A DNA stretch of 30,431 bases from Rhodoferax sp. (GTDB lineage Bacteria; Pseudomonadota; Gammaproteobacteria; Burkholderiales; Burkholderiaceae_C): the NCBI GenBank assembly GCA_020048255.1, contig JAIFMR010000128.1, positions 1 to 30,431 of the forward strand, read 5' to 3'. Below the pieces are notes generated by a model. It was given only the letters and a program-made list of their open reading frames with translations. It made no database searches and was not told where the DNA came from. This document shows, one piece after another, positions 1-6,398 of this stretch. A program made the translations under genes and the position numbers. Position 1 is the first letter of the stretch. Every line of letters starts with the position of its first letter.

Positions 1-43
1 CGACCACCAGAACCCGGGCCAGCGTAAATTTCATTGTTGACAT
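1..43 (-). CDS. N-terminal fragment of probable response regulator (cut by window edge)
   Basis: Only about the first 14 codons lie in the window. Two in-frame ATG codons are seen (at 43 and 34). The peptide after the second one, MKFTLARVLVV, ends in the hydrophobic first beta strand that precedes the acidic pair in CheY-like receiver domains. The Hpt gene just upstream on the same strand fits a phosphorelay partner. I favour the ATG at 43 because a GAG lies 8-10 bases ahead of it. The assignment rests on 11 residues and the neighbour, so it is tentative. Confidence 0.4.
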   Translation of the reverse strand, partial: MSTMKFTLARVLVV

Positions 44-144
44 TATTTATTCTCGAACCTAACCAATCCAACCACCGTGATCGCACATTATCTTCAGCTG
101 TCGCCTCAAAAGCGATACTAGCAGTAACTACCCGAGCATATCAG

Positions 145-513
145 TCAAGTCCCGGACAAAAATGCCTGAATCTCGGCGACCAAGCCTTTTAGCTCCACCC
201 CCAGCGGCGCGTACTGCACTTGCACCAGCGCGGCAGACTCGGTTTTACTGAGCTTCTCCACCTCGCTGACATGCGCCACCAGGGCATCAGAAGCGAAAAT
301 GGGGGCGTAACCCTTGATGGCGTGTAACAAGCGGTTGGCGGTGGGGACATCATCGGCCTGCAATGCAGCGTCAATCTTTGGCAGATCAGACACCATGCTG
401 CCTGTGACCGTGAGCAAGATTTTGCGCAGAGCCGCCTCAGAACCCATCATGCCCACACCACGCGCCACATCCAGGCGCGGTGCGCCGGCATTGCCGTTTG
501 CTTGAACTTCCAT
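145..513 (-). CDS. Hpt domain phosphotransfer protein
   Basis: This 122-residue protein is a single histidine phosphotransfer (Hpt) domain. Residues 61-69 read RLLHAIKGY, the HxxKG signature with His64 as the phosphoacceptor, followed by the alpha-helical segment around VSEVEKLSK. Hpt proteins carry phosphate between receiver domains in multistep phosphorelays, and no kinase or catalytic domain is present here. It starts at an ATG with AAGG about 10 bases upstream. The next gene downstream on the same strand, 101 bases away, starts like a response regulator, so the two probably work together. The cognate hybrid kinase is not in the window. The 156 bases upstream, towards azlD, contain nothing I can name. 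Confidence 0.8.
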   Translation of the reverse strand: MEVQANGNAGAPRLDVARGVGMMGSEAALRKILLTVTGSMVSDLPKIDAALQADDVPTANRLLHAIKGYAPIFASDALVAHVSEVEKLSKTESAALVQVQYAPLGVELKGLVAEIQAFLSGT

Positions 514-669
514 GACTCACAACCTTTCACTTTTTCAACACCACTTGCTTGATACAAGCACCCTTGGCACCATGCACGCCTTGGCCTCGCTCACATTCTA
601 GAACCAGACTTATCGCAGGCAGCCCACATCACCACGTTCTTGAAAGGGCTGTAAAAAAGCCGATTGAAG

Positions 670-1020
670 CTACCAACCCCACCCCATATGCAAGGGCAAA
701 TACACGGCCATGCCCACCACAATGGTGCCCAGCACCGCCTGGCCTTGCCCCTTGTGCCACCAGAACCAAAGCGCACCCGCCGCTGCGGCAAACAAACGGG
801 CGTCTTGCCAGGTGTGAATGAACAGGCCCTGGGTCATGACCAGCTCGGGCACGATGACCGCAGCCAAAGCCGCAATGGGTGCGTATTGCAGACCGCGTTG
901 CGCCCAATGTGGCAAGTGCCACGGTTTGCTGGAAATGAAAAACAGCGAACGGGTCAGCACCGTGACCACAGTCAAGCCCAGGATGATCAACACCGTCCAG
1001 AGGTCGGTTTCGGCAGTCAT
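670..1020 (-). CDS. azlD: AzlD-type branched-chain amino acid export subunit
   Basis: This 116-residue hydrophobic protein has about four membrane segments and matches the small AzlD partner of the AzlCD (LIV-E) exporters of branched-chain amino acids or azaleucine. Typical features are the first segment (LWTVLIILGLTVVTVLTRS) and the segment YAPIAALAAVIVPEL. The reading frame stays open further upstream, but the ATG at 1020 is chosen because it overlaps the azlC stop codon as ATGA, the usual translational coupling for this pair. The C-terminus (HMGWGW) is the normal short end. Export of amino acids is family knowledge; the exact substrate cannot be read from the sequence. Confidence 0.85.
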   Translation of the reverse strand: MTAETDLWTVLIILGLTVVTVLTRSLFFISSKPWHLPHWAQRGLQYAPIAALAAVIVPELVMTQGLFIHTWQDARLFAAAAGALWFWWHKGQGQAVLGTIVVGMAVYLPLHMGWGW

Positions 1021-1736
1021 GGCTTGCCCTGCGACGCGCTGGCCTGGCGGGTGGCCTCCAGCAGCAAGCACATGGCCACTGCCGCCGCAATGGCCAGCAA
1101 AATGTTGAGTTTGAACGGCAAGGCAAAAGCCGCTACTGCTGCCGTGCCAGCCACACCAGCGCTGACCCAGCGCAGCGAACTTGACGCCAACGAAAACAAA
1201 ATACCCAGCAAGGCCAGAATGCCGGCAAAACCCAAACCCCAGGCCGTGGGAATCAGGCCCGCCAACAACACACCGACCACGCTGCAACCCACCCACGACA
1301 CCCAATTGACGCCGCAGTTGCCGGCCAAATAAGCCTGCTGCGCCAGCACCTGTTCCGAGGTCCCGCCATGATTCGGGTAACGCCGGGTGAATTGCACATA
1401 GCTTAGGTCGGCCGTCAGGTACCCGGTGACCAAACGCTCCCACAGCGGCAAGTGCATCACATAGGGCCGCATATGGGCGCTGAACACCACAAAGCGCAAG
1501 TTGACGCAAAACCCCGTGGCCAACACCACCCACATGGGCGCACCGGCGCTGATGAGCGGGATAGCCGCCAGCTGGGAACTGCCAGCAAACACAACCACCC
1601 CCATCAGCAGCGCTTCAAACAGGCTCAGGCCCGAGTTCATCATGGCCACGCCGGTCATCAAACCCCATGCCGCGAGCCCCGGTGCGGCGCCCAAAGCGTC
1701 AAGCGCACCGACGCGAAACTCGGGGTGCCTGAACAT
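1017..1736 (-). CDS. azlC: AzlC-type branched-chain amino acid export permease
   Basis: This 239-residue inner-membrane protein is the large subunit of an AzlCD exporter. It has the family pattern of an N-terminal helix with PGLAAWGLMTGVAMMNSGLS, then VVVFAGSSQLAAIPL, then FCVNLRFVVFSAHMRPY, followed by several hydrophobic segments to the C-terminus. It lies 20 bases after the fmt stop and overlaps azlD by four bases, so it is probably in the def-fmt operon. The ATG at 1736 lacks a clear ribosome binding site. An in-frame TTG six codons upstream is an alternative and would leave almost no gap after fmt. Function is from family knowledge. Confidence 0.85.
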   Translation of the reverse strand: MFRHPEFRVGALDALGAAPGLAAWGLMTGVAMMNSGLSLFEALLMGVVVFAGSSQLAAIPLISAGAPMWVVLATGFCVNLRFVVFSAHMRPYVMHLPLWERLVTGYLTADLSYVQFTRRYPNHGGTSEQVLAQQAYLAGNCGVNWVSWVGCSVVGVLLAGLIPTAWGLGFAGILALLGILFSLASSSLRWVSAGVAGTAAVAAFALPFKLNILLAIAAAVAMCLLLEATRQASASQGKP

Positions 1737-1756
1737 GGAGGGCTTGAAAAACAAAG

Positions 1757-2734
1757 TCAGTCCCGGCCGAGCACGGTGCCGGCTTGCACATCGAAGCCGC
1801 GCAAAAAGTCCGCCACAGCCAGACGTTTGCCGCCTGGGCGCTGCAGCTGCATGATATTTACTACTGAATTCATAGCTGCTACCGAAATGTGCGTCTGGGC
1901 TACAAGCACTATTTGTCCACAAATCGGGGCGCCAGCGCTGGTGACTGGTGCAGTGTCACTGACCGCCTCAGCAGCCCATATTTTGAGGGTTTCACCCTTC
2001 AGAGTGGTGCTGGCACCGGGTGCCGGGTTGAACGCCCGCACCCTCCGGATGATGCTGGCCGCGGGCTGCGTCCAATCGATCAAGGCCTCGTGTTTGTCGA
2101 TCTTGGCGGCGTAGGTGATGCCCTGCTCAGGTTGCGGCAGGGGTTGCAAGACTGCTTGCTGCAGTTGTTCCAGGGCCTGCACCATCAAGGCACCGCCCAG
2201 CACGGCCAGTTTGTCGTGCAGCGACCCGGTGGTGTCGGTGTCCAGAATGGGGATTGCCTGCATCAGAAGCATGTCGCCGGTGTCCAGCCCTGCGTCCATT
2301 TGCATGATGGTGACCCCGGTCTGGACGTCACCGGCTTGCACTGCGCGGTGAATCGGGGCGGCCCCGCGCCAGCGTGGCAGCAGAGAGGCATGAATATTGA
2401 AGCAGCCGTGTGGCGGGGTGTCCAGAACCCACTGTGGCAGGATCAGGCCGTAGGCGGCCACTACCATGGCATCAGCTGCGGCCACTTGCAATGCCACTTG
2501 GGCCGATTGGGCATCGTCCGGGTACTTGCCGTCCAGCCGCAAACTGCGCGGCTGCGCCACGGGGATGCCATGCTGGAGCGCCAGTTTCTTGACCGGTGAC
2601 GCCTGCAACTTGAGGCCACGCCCGGCCGGACGATCAGGCTGGGTCAACACCAGCGTGATCTGGTGACCCGCCGCCAGCAACTGGGTCAGGGCCACTGCCG
2701 CGAACTCGGGGGTTCCGGCAAAAACCAGCTTCAA
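1757..2734 (-). CDS. fmt: Methionyl-tRNA formyltransferase
   Basis: Fmt transfers a formyl group from 10-formyltetrahydrofolate to initiator Met-tRNA in the cytoplasm. The N-terminal Rossmann domain starts MKLVFAGTPEF. The catalytic region has FNIHASLLPRWRGAAPIHR (Asn113, His115) and MDAGLDTGD (Asp151), with AAYGLILP before it. The C-terminal tRNA-binding domain ends near LQRPGGKRLAV. The protein is 325 residues, about ten more than E. coli Fmt. The start is TTG and overlaps the def stop as TTGA, with GAGG seven bases upstream, so def and fmt are translationally coupled. Residues about 274-296 in the C-terminal domain are encoded by a copy of a short interspersed repeat at 1850-1916, and the family's usual pattern there is blurred. 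Confidence 0.95.
   Translation of the reverse strand: MKLVFAGTPEFAAVALTQLLAAGHQITLVLTQPDRPAGRGLKLQASPVKKLALQHGIPVAQPRSLRLDGKYPDDAQSAQVALQVAAADAMVVAAYGLILPQWVLDTPPHGCFNIHASLLPRWRGAAPIHRAVQAGDVQTGVTIMQMDAGLDTGDMLLMQAIPILDTDTTGSLHDKLAVLGGALMVQALEQLQQAVLQPLPQPEQGITYAAKIDKHEALIDWTQPAASIIRRVRAFNPAPGASTTLKGETLKIWAAEAVSDTAPVTSAGAPICGQIVLVAQTHISVAAMNSVVNIMQLQRPGGKRLAVADFLRGFDVQAGTVLGRD
1850..1916 (+). repeat. Short interspersed repeat copy inside fmt
   Basis: On the plus strand the segment contains CATAGCTGCTACCG, then GGGCTACAAGC and a final TATTTG. The same order of blocks is found in two places inside dprA. The repeat lies antisense to fmt and is translated in frame as about 22 residues of the C-terminal domain. 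From memory, repeats of about 50 bases with this pattern are common in Comamonadaceae genomes; I could not check this. Confidence 0.55.
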
Positions 2735-3240
2735 GCGTTGGCCTCGCGCTGGGCCTTGATCATCTTGGTTTTGATCCGGTTGCGTTTGAGCGGCGAAAGG
2801 TATTCCACAAACACCTTGCCCATCAAGTGGTCCATCTCATGCTGGATACACACAGCCAGCAATCCGTCGGCTTCAATCAGCCGCAGCGCACCGCTGCCGT
2901 CCTGGGCCTCAACCTTGACAGCGTCGTGGCGCAGCACGCCGTCATAGATGCCGGGCACCGACAGACAGCCCTCTTCGTTCACATGGGTGTCAGGGCTGGC
3001 CCAGATCAATTTGGGGTTGATCAGCACCAGCGGGTCTTCGTGTTGCTCGGACACGTCAATCACAATCAGACGCTCATGCACGTCGACCTGGGTGGCTGCC
3101 AGGCCGATGCCTTTGGCCTCTTTCATGGTCTCCAGCATGTCAGCAATCAGGGTCCTGATGCGTGCATCAACAGCTTGCACTGGCTTGGCCACAGTGTGCA
3201 GCTTGGGGTTGGGATAACAAAGAATCGGTAGTAATGCCAT
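2731..3240 (-). CDS. def: Peptide deformylase
   Basis: This 169-residue metalloenzyme removes the N-formyl group from new proteins. All three active-site motifs are intact: GIGLAATQV at 44-52, EEGCLSVPG at 89-97 with metal ligand Cys92, and QHEMDHLMG at 133-141 with metal ligands His134 and His138 and catalytic Glu135. Length and order match the bacterial family. It is the first gene of the def-fmt-azlC-azlD set, and its stop overlaps the TTG start of fmt. It is divergent from the LysM gene, with 130 bases between them that must hold the promoters of both. The ATG at 3240 has only a weak ribosome binding site. Confidence 0.97.
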   Translation of the reverse strand: MALLPILCYPNPKLHTVAKPVQAVDARIRTLIADMLETMKEAKGIGLAATQVDVHERLIVIDVSEQHEDPLVLINPKLIWASPDTHVNEEGCLSVPGIYDGVLRHDAVKVEAQDGSGALRLIEADGLLAVCIQHEMDHLMGKVFVEYLSPLKRNRIKTKMIKAQREANA

Positions 3241-3311
3241 AAGATCACTTCAAAGATGTCGCTATTTTCGCTATTTTTCAGACACAGCGCATCATCGTCA
3301 GGCGACAATCG

Positions 3312-3340
3312 TTGTCCAATCAAGGGCTTGGGCGCAAAAT
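3312..3340 (+). promoter_or_regulatory. Possible sigma-70 promoter for the LysM gene
   Basis: TTGTCC (3312-3317) and CAAAAT (3335-3340) are 17 bases apart, each matching four of six consensus positions, about 30 bases ahead of the LysM start codon. A small inverted repeat GACAA-TCG-TTGTC (3303-3315) overlaps the -35 element. This is weak pattern evidence. Confidence 0.3.
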
Positions 3341-3370
3341 CTCATGCGATGCAACAGGGTACGAAACACA

Positions 3371-4591
3371 ATGTCGAAATCTCTACTTAAAGCAGCTCTC
3401 ACTTCCACCGCACTGGCGACGGCGCTTGGCGGCATGCTGGCGAGCACGGGCGTCCATGCGCAAAACTTTCCCATCACTGCCGGGCAACGAGCCATCGCGA
3501 CCCAAGTGGCTCAAAGCGGCGTGGCGCTGACCGAGCTGCGCGAAGACGCACCCAAAAGCCACACGGTGGTGCCGGGCGACACCTTGTGGGCCATTTCCGG
3601 ACTGTTTTTAAAGTCGCCCTGGCGTTGGCCCGAGCTGTGGGGCATGAACCTGGCCGACATCAAAAACCCGCATCTGATTTACCCGGGGCAGGTTCTGCAC
3701 CTGGACACCAGCAACGGCCGCGCCAGACTCAGCACCCGCGCTGGCGGTGCCGACGACACAGGCAACATGCCCACTGTGAAACTGTCGCCCCGCACCCGGA
3801 CCGAACAGCTGGCCGGCAACGCCTTGACAACCCTGCAAAACCATTTGATCGAACCTTTCCTTTCAGAACCCATCATTGTGGATGAGCAGGGCTTGAGCAA
3901 GGCACCGCGCATTGTGGCCGCACAAGACAGCCGGGTTCTGCTGACGCGCGGTGACCGCGCTTACGCACGCAGCGCCGCAGCCGATGAACTGATTGACGAT
4001 CCGCAGCACAAACAAAAGGCATTTCGGGTGTTTCGCAACGCCACTCCCCTGAAAGACCCAGTCAGCGGTGAAGTGCTGGGTTACGAGGCCCAATACGTTG
4101 GAAAAGCCCTGCTGGCGCGCAGTGAGTCGACCCAGGAAGTCAGCGGTAAGGACGGCAAACCGCAAGTTGAGATCGTGCCTGCCACCATCGATATCGTGGC
4201 GGCCAAAGAAGAAATGCGTGTCGGTGACCGCCTGCTGCCCGAACCCCCCACACAGATTCAAAGCTACGTGCCACACGCCCCCCAGAACCCGGTCGATGCG
4301 CGCATTGTGTCGGTCTACGGCAGTGCGGTGGTGAATGCAGCGCAAAACCAGGTGGTGGCCATTAACCGTGGCGAACGCGACGGCATGGAAAAGGGCCATG
4401 TGCTGGCCATTTTGCAAGATGGCGCCAGAGTGGTGGACAAAACCGATGCCAATCGCCCGATGCTGAAACTGCCCGACGAGCGCAACGGCCTGCTGATGGT
4501 GTTTCGCACCTTTGAGCGGGTTTCTTATGCTTTGGTGCTGGACATCACCAGTGGCGTCAAGGTGGGTGACAAGCTGACCAACCCGCGTTAA
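3371..4591 (+). CDS. Secreted LysM peptidoglycan-binding protein
   Basis: This 406-residue protein has an N-terminal signal peptide (positive MSKSLLK, hydrophobic core, likely cleavage after VHA at about residue 30). One LysM domain follows at about 63-112 (SHTVVPGDTLWAISGLFL to LIYPGQVLHLD), which binds peptidoglycan. The remaining 290 residues have no motif I can name. The ATG at 3371 is chosen over an in-frame ATG nine codons upstream, because AGGGT lies ten bases before it and the signal peptide then begins normally. It precedes dprA by 56 bases on the same strand. In Burkholderiales this LysM gene often lies between def and dprA (family memory). A role at the envelope is likely; the exact function is unknown. 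Confidence 0.85.
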   Translation: MSKSLLKAALTSTALATALGGMLASTGVHAQNFPITAGQRAIATQVAQSGVALTELREDAPKSHTVVPGDTLWAISGLFLKSPWRWPELWGMNLADIKNPHLIYPGQVLHLDTSNGRARLSTRAGGADDTGNMPTVKLSPRTRTEQLAGNALTTLQNHLIEPFLSEPIIVDEQGLSKAPRIVAAQDSRVLLTRGDRAYARSAAADELIDDPQHKQKAFRVFRNATPLKDPVSGEVLGYEAQYVGKALLARSESTQEVSGKDGKPQVEIVPATIDIVAAKEEMRVGDRLLPEPPTQIQSYVPHAPQNPVDARIVSVYGSAVVNAAQNQVVAINRGERDGMEKGHVLAILQDGARVVDKTDANRPMLKLPDERNGLLMVFRTFERVSYALVLDITSGVKVGDKLTNPR

Positions 4592-4647
4592 CAACACGTT
4601 AACCATACGCCCACGCCGCGCTGTCACGTCGACCCATCCACCCCTGC

Positions 4648-5871
4648 ATGGAACGTGACGAACTCGCCGCCTGGCTGCGCTTGACTTTGACGCCAGGCGT
4701 GGGCAACGTCACCGCGCGGCAACTTCTGGGTGCCTTTGGCTTGCCACAAGCTATTTTTGACCAGTCTGCCAGTGCCTTGCAGCAAGTGGTGAGCCAGACG
4801 CAGTTGCAGGCCCTGCTGGCGCTCCCGGCGGAACTCGATGCCCTGACCCACACGACGTGGGAATGGATGCAGCGCGACACACCCGATGGGGTGCGCCACC
4901 AGGTGACCACTCTGGGTGACCCGCATTACCCACAAGCGCTGCTCAACCTGGATGATCCGCCGCTGGTGCTGTATCTACTGGGCTCTGCAGAATTTTTGCA
5001 AAAACCTACTCTAGCCCATACGGAGAAAGCGCAGCACGCTTCTGAAATAATAGCGACAACATGGCAAGTAGATACCGATTCCTGCCTGGCGGTGGTGGGC
5101 AGTCGCAACCCCACACCCCAAGGTGCAGCCAATGCCCGGCTGTTTGCCAAGTCCTTGGTGCAGTCCGGCTTAACGGTGGTCAGCGGTCTCGCGCTCGGCA
5201 TTGATGGGTCCGCGCACGAAGGCGCCCTTGAAAGCGCCAGCGCCGAGCACCCGGCGGTCACCATTGCGGTGGTCGGCACCGGCCTGGATCGGGTCTACCC
5301 CAAAGCGCACCGCGATCTGGCACACCGGATTGCCCGCCAAGGATTGCTGGTGAGTGAATACCCACTGGGCACGCCGCCGTTGACCAACAATTTCCCCAAG
5401 CGCAACCGGCTGATTGCTGGCTTGGCTCAAGGCACGCTGGTGGTAGAGGCCGCCCTGAAATCGGGCTCGCTCATCACCGCCCGGTTGACGACTGACCAAG
5501 GCAAAGATGTGTTTGCAATTCCCGGGTCGATTCATGCAGCACAATCCCGCGGCTGCCATGCCCTGATCAAACAAGGCGCCAAGTTAGTGGAGTCGGCGCA
5601 GGATGTTCTTGAAGAATTGAAGTGGCCTGGCTTGACGTCATTCGAATCCGAAAAGATAGCAGCTACCGCAGATACAGTAAGTGCTGAAGGCCTTTTTTCC
5701 CAAGAACCGGGATTGCTGGAAGCGCTGGGGTTTGATCCGGTCGGGCTGGAAGCCCTGCAAGCCCGAACCGGTTTGGACACGGCCCAGTTACAGGCTGATC
5801 TGATGCGCTTGGAGCTGTATGGCCAGGTGGCCCGCTTGCCTGGTGGCCTGTTTCAGCGACTGGCAGACTGA
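4648..5871 (+). CDS. dprA: DNA-processing protein DprA (Smf)
   Basis: DprA binds incoming single-stranded DNA in natural transformation and loads RecA. After an N-terminal helical region, the Rossmann-like domain shows AVVGSRNPTPQG (148-159), VVSGLALGIDGSAH (177-190), NFPKRNRLIAGLA (248-260) and KSGSLITA (271-278). A C-terminal winged-helix-like DML1 domain follows (about 355-407). The protein is 407 residues, longer than usual. Two stretches look like insertions: residues about 115-146, between LVLYLLGSAEF and CLAVVGSR, where the family is short, and about 332-352, in the linker before the C-terminal domain. Both coincide with copies of an interspersed repeat. No clear ribosome binding site is seen before the ATG. 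The core motifs are intact, so the protein is probably functional. Confidence 0.93.
   Translation: MERDELAAWLRLTLTPGVGNVTARQLLGAFGLPQAIFDQSASALQQVVSQTQLQALLALPAELDALTHTTWEWMQRDTPDGVRHQVTTLGDPHYPQALLNLDDPPLVLYLLGSAEFLQKPTLAHTEKAQHASEIIATTWQVDTDSCLAVVGSRNPTPQGAANARLFAKSLVQSGLTVVSGLALGIDGSAHEGALESASAEHPAVTIAVVGTGLDRVYPKAHRDLAHRIARQGLLVSEYPLGTPPLTNNFPKRNRLIAGLAQGTLVVEAALKSGSLITARLTTDQGKDVFAIPGSIHAAQSRGCHALIKQGAKLVESAQDVLEELKWPGLTSFESEKIAATADTVSAEGLFSQEPGLLEALGFDPVGLEALQARTGLDTAQLQADLMRLELYGQVARLPGGLFQRLAD
4992..5056 (-). repeat. Short interspersed repeat copy 1 inside dprA
   Basis: Read on the minus strand it has TGCTGCGCTTTCTCC, then GTATGGGCTAGAG, then GGTTTTTGC, the same block order as the copies at 1850-1916 and 5647-5700. 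It is in frame with dprA and encodes an extra peptide between the GSAEF and LAVVGSR segments. No stop codon is introduced. Confidence 0.6.
5647..5700 (+). repeat. Short interspersed repeat copy 2 inside dprA
   Basis: On the plus strand: GATAGCAGCTACCGC, then AGTAAGTGCTGAAGGCC, then a run of T. It shares ATAGC(A/T)GCTACCG with the copy in fmt. It lies in the linker between the Rossmann-like and C-terminal domains of DprA and is translated in frame. Confidence 0.6.
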
Positions 5872-5932
5872 GGTCCTGATTTCCCGGCCAGTTCAGCGTT
5901 TTGACGCGTGCGGTGAGCGGTATATTGACGCC

Positions 5933-6394
5933 ATGTACCAAGTCCTTGCATTTGTTTACGAGCATTACTGGGGCGGTGATGCCTGCCCGGCGCTGGCAGC
6001 CCTGCACCGCAAACTCAGCTCGGTGGGTTTCAAGGCCCAAGAGGTTGAAGCCGCCCTGCTTTGGCTGGAAGACCTGAAAAATGCAGCGCGCCAACTGCAA
6101 GTCCAAAACCCCGAGCCTGCCACGGCCTCCATGCGTTTGTTCACCGAGCCCGAGCAAAGACACCTAGGGCTGGCTGGTTGGGGGTTTTTGACCTTTCTGG
6201 CATCCATTGGCACGCTGGCCAGCCAGGAGCTTGAGCTGGTCATTGACCGAGCCATGGCCGCACCGGGCGACCCGGTCAGCCTGGAGGACCTCAAGCTGAT
6301 TGTGTTGATGGTGTTCTGGGGGTTGGGCAGTGAGCCAGACGCTTTGATGCTCGACGAGCTCTGCGACGACCGGCAAGGCCGACTGGCACACTGA
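5933..6394 (+). CDS. smg: Smg family protein (DUF494)
   Basis: This 153-residue protein matches the Smg/DUF494 family, which is usually encoded just after dprA in proteobacteria, as here. Recognisable family segments are MYQVLAFVYEHYW at the N-terminus, LHRKLSSVGFKAQEVEAALLWLEDL, MRLFTEPEQRHLG, and the C-terminal VSLEDLKLIVLMVFWG. Its biochemical role is not established. The frame is open further upstream, but the ATG at 5933 gives the standard family N-terminus and avoids overlap with dprA, whose stop is 61 bases before. The gene ends four bases from the convergent DUF1631 gene, with no terminator visible between them. Confidence 0.9.
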   Translation: MYQVLAFVYEHYWGGDACPALAALHRKLSSVGFKAQEVEAALLWLEDLKNAARQLQVQNPEPATASMRLFTEPEQRHLGLAGWGFLTFLASIGTLASQELELVIDRAMAAPGDPVSLEDLKLIVLMVFWGLGSEPDALMLDELCDDRQGRLAH

Positions 6395-6398
6395 TGCG

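Noticed and set aside
113..140. Possible interspersed repeat copy downstream of the Hpt gene
   Set aside because: Only short GCTAG-like and GCGAT-like words match. The order of blocks seen in the dprA and fmt copies is not present.
1021..1533. Upstream extension of the azlD frame
   Set aside because: It would overlap most of azlC. The ATG at 1020 gives the normal AzlD N-terminus and an ATGA overlap.
3303..3315. Inverted repeat GACAA-TCG-TTGTC between def and the LysM gene as an operator
   Set aside because: Five-base arms are common by chance, and no regulator or second copy supports it.
4586..4603. Two CGTTAAC copies after the LysM gene as a hairpin terminator
   Set aside because: The stem is six weak pairs with no T run after it.
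3863..4627. Open frame of 254 codons on the minus strand
   Set aside because: It is antisense to the LysM gene. Its composition (many His and Gln) and lack of any domain mark it as a shadow.
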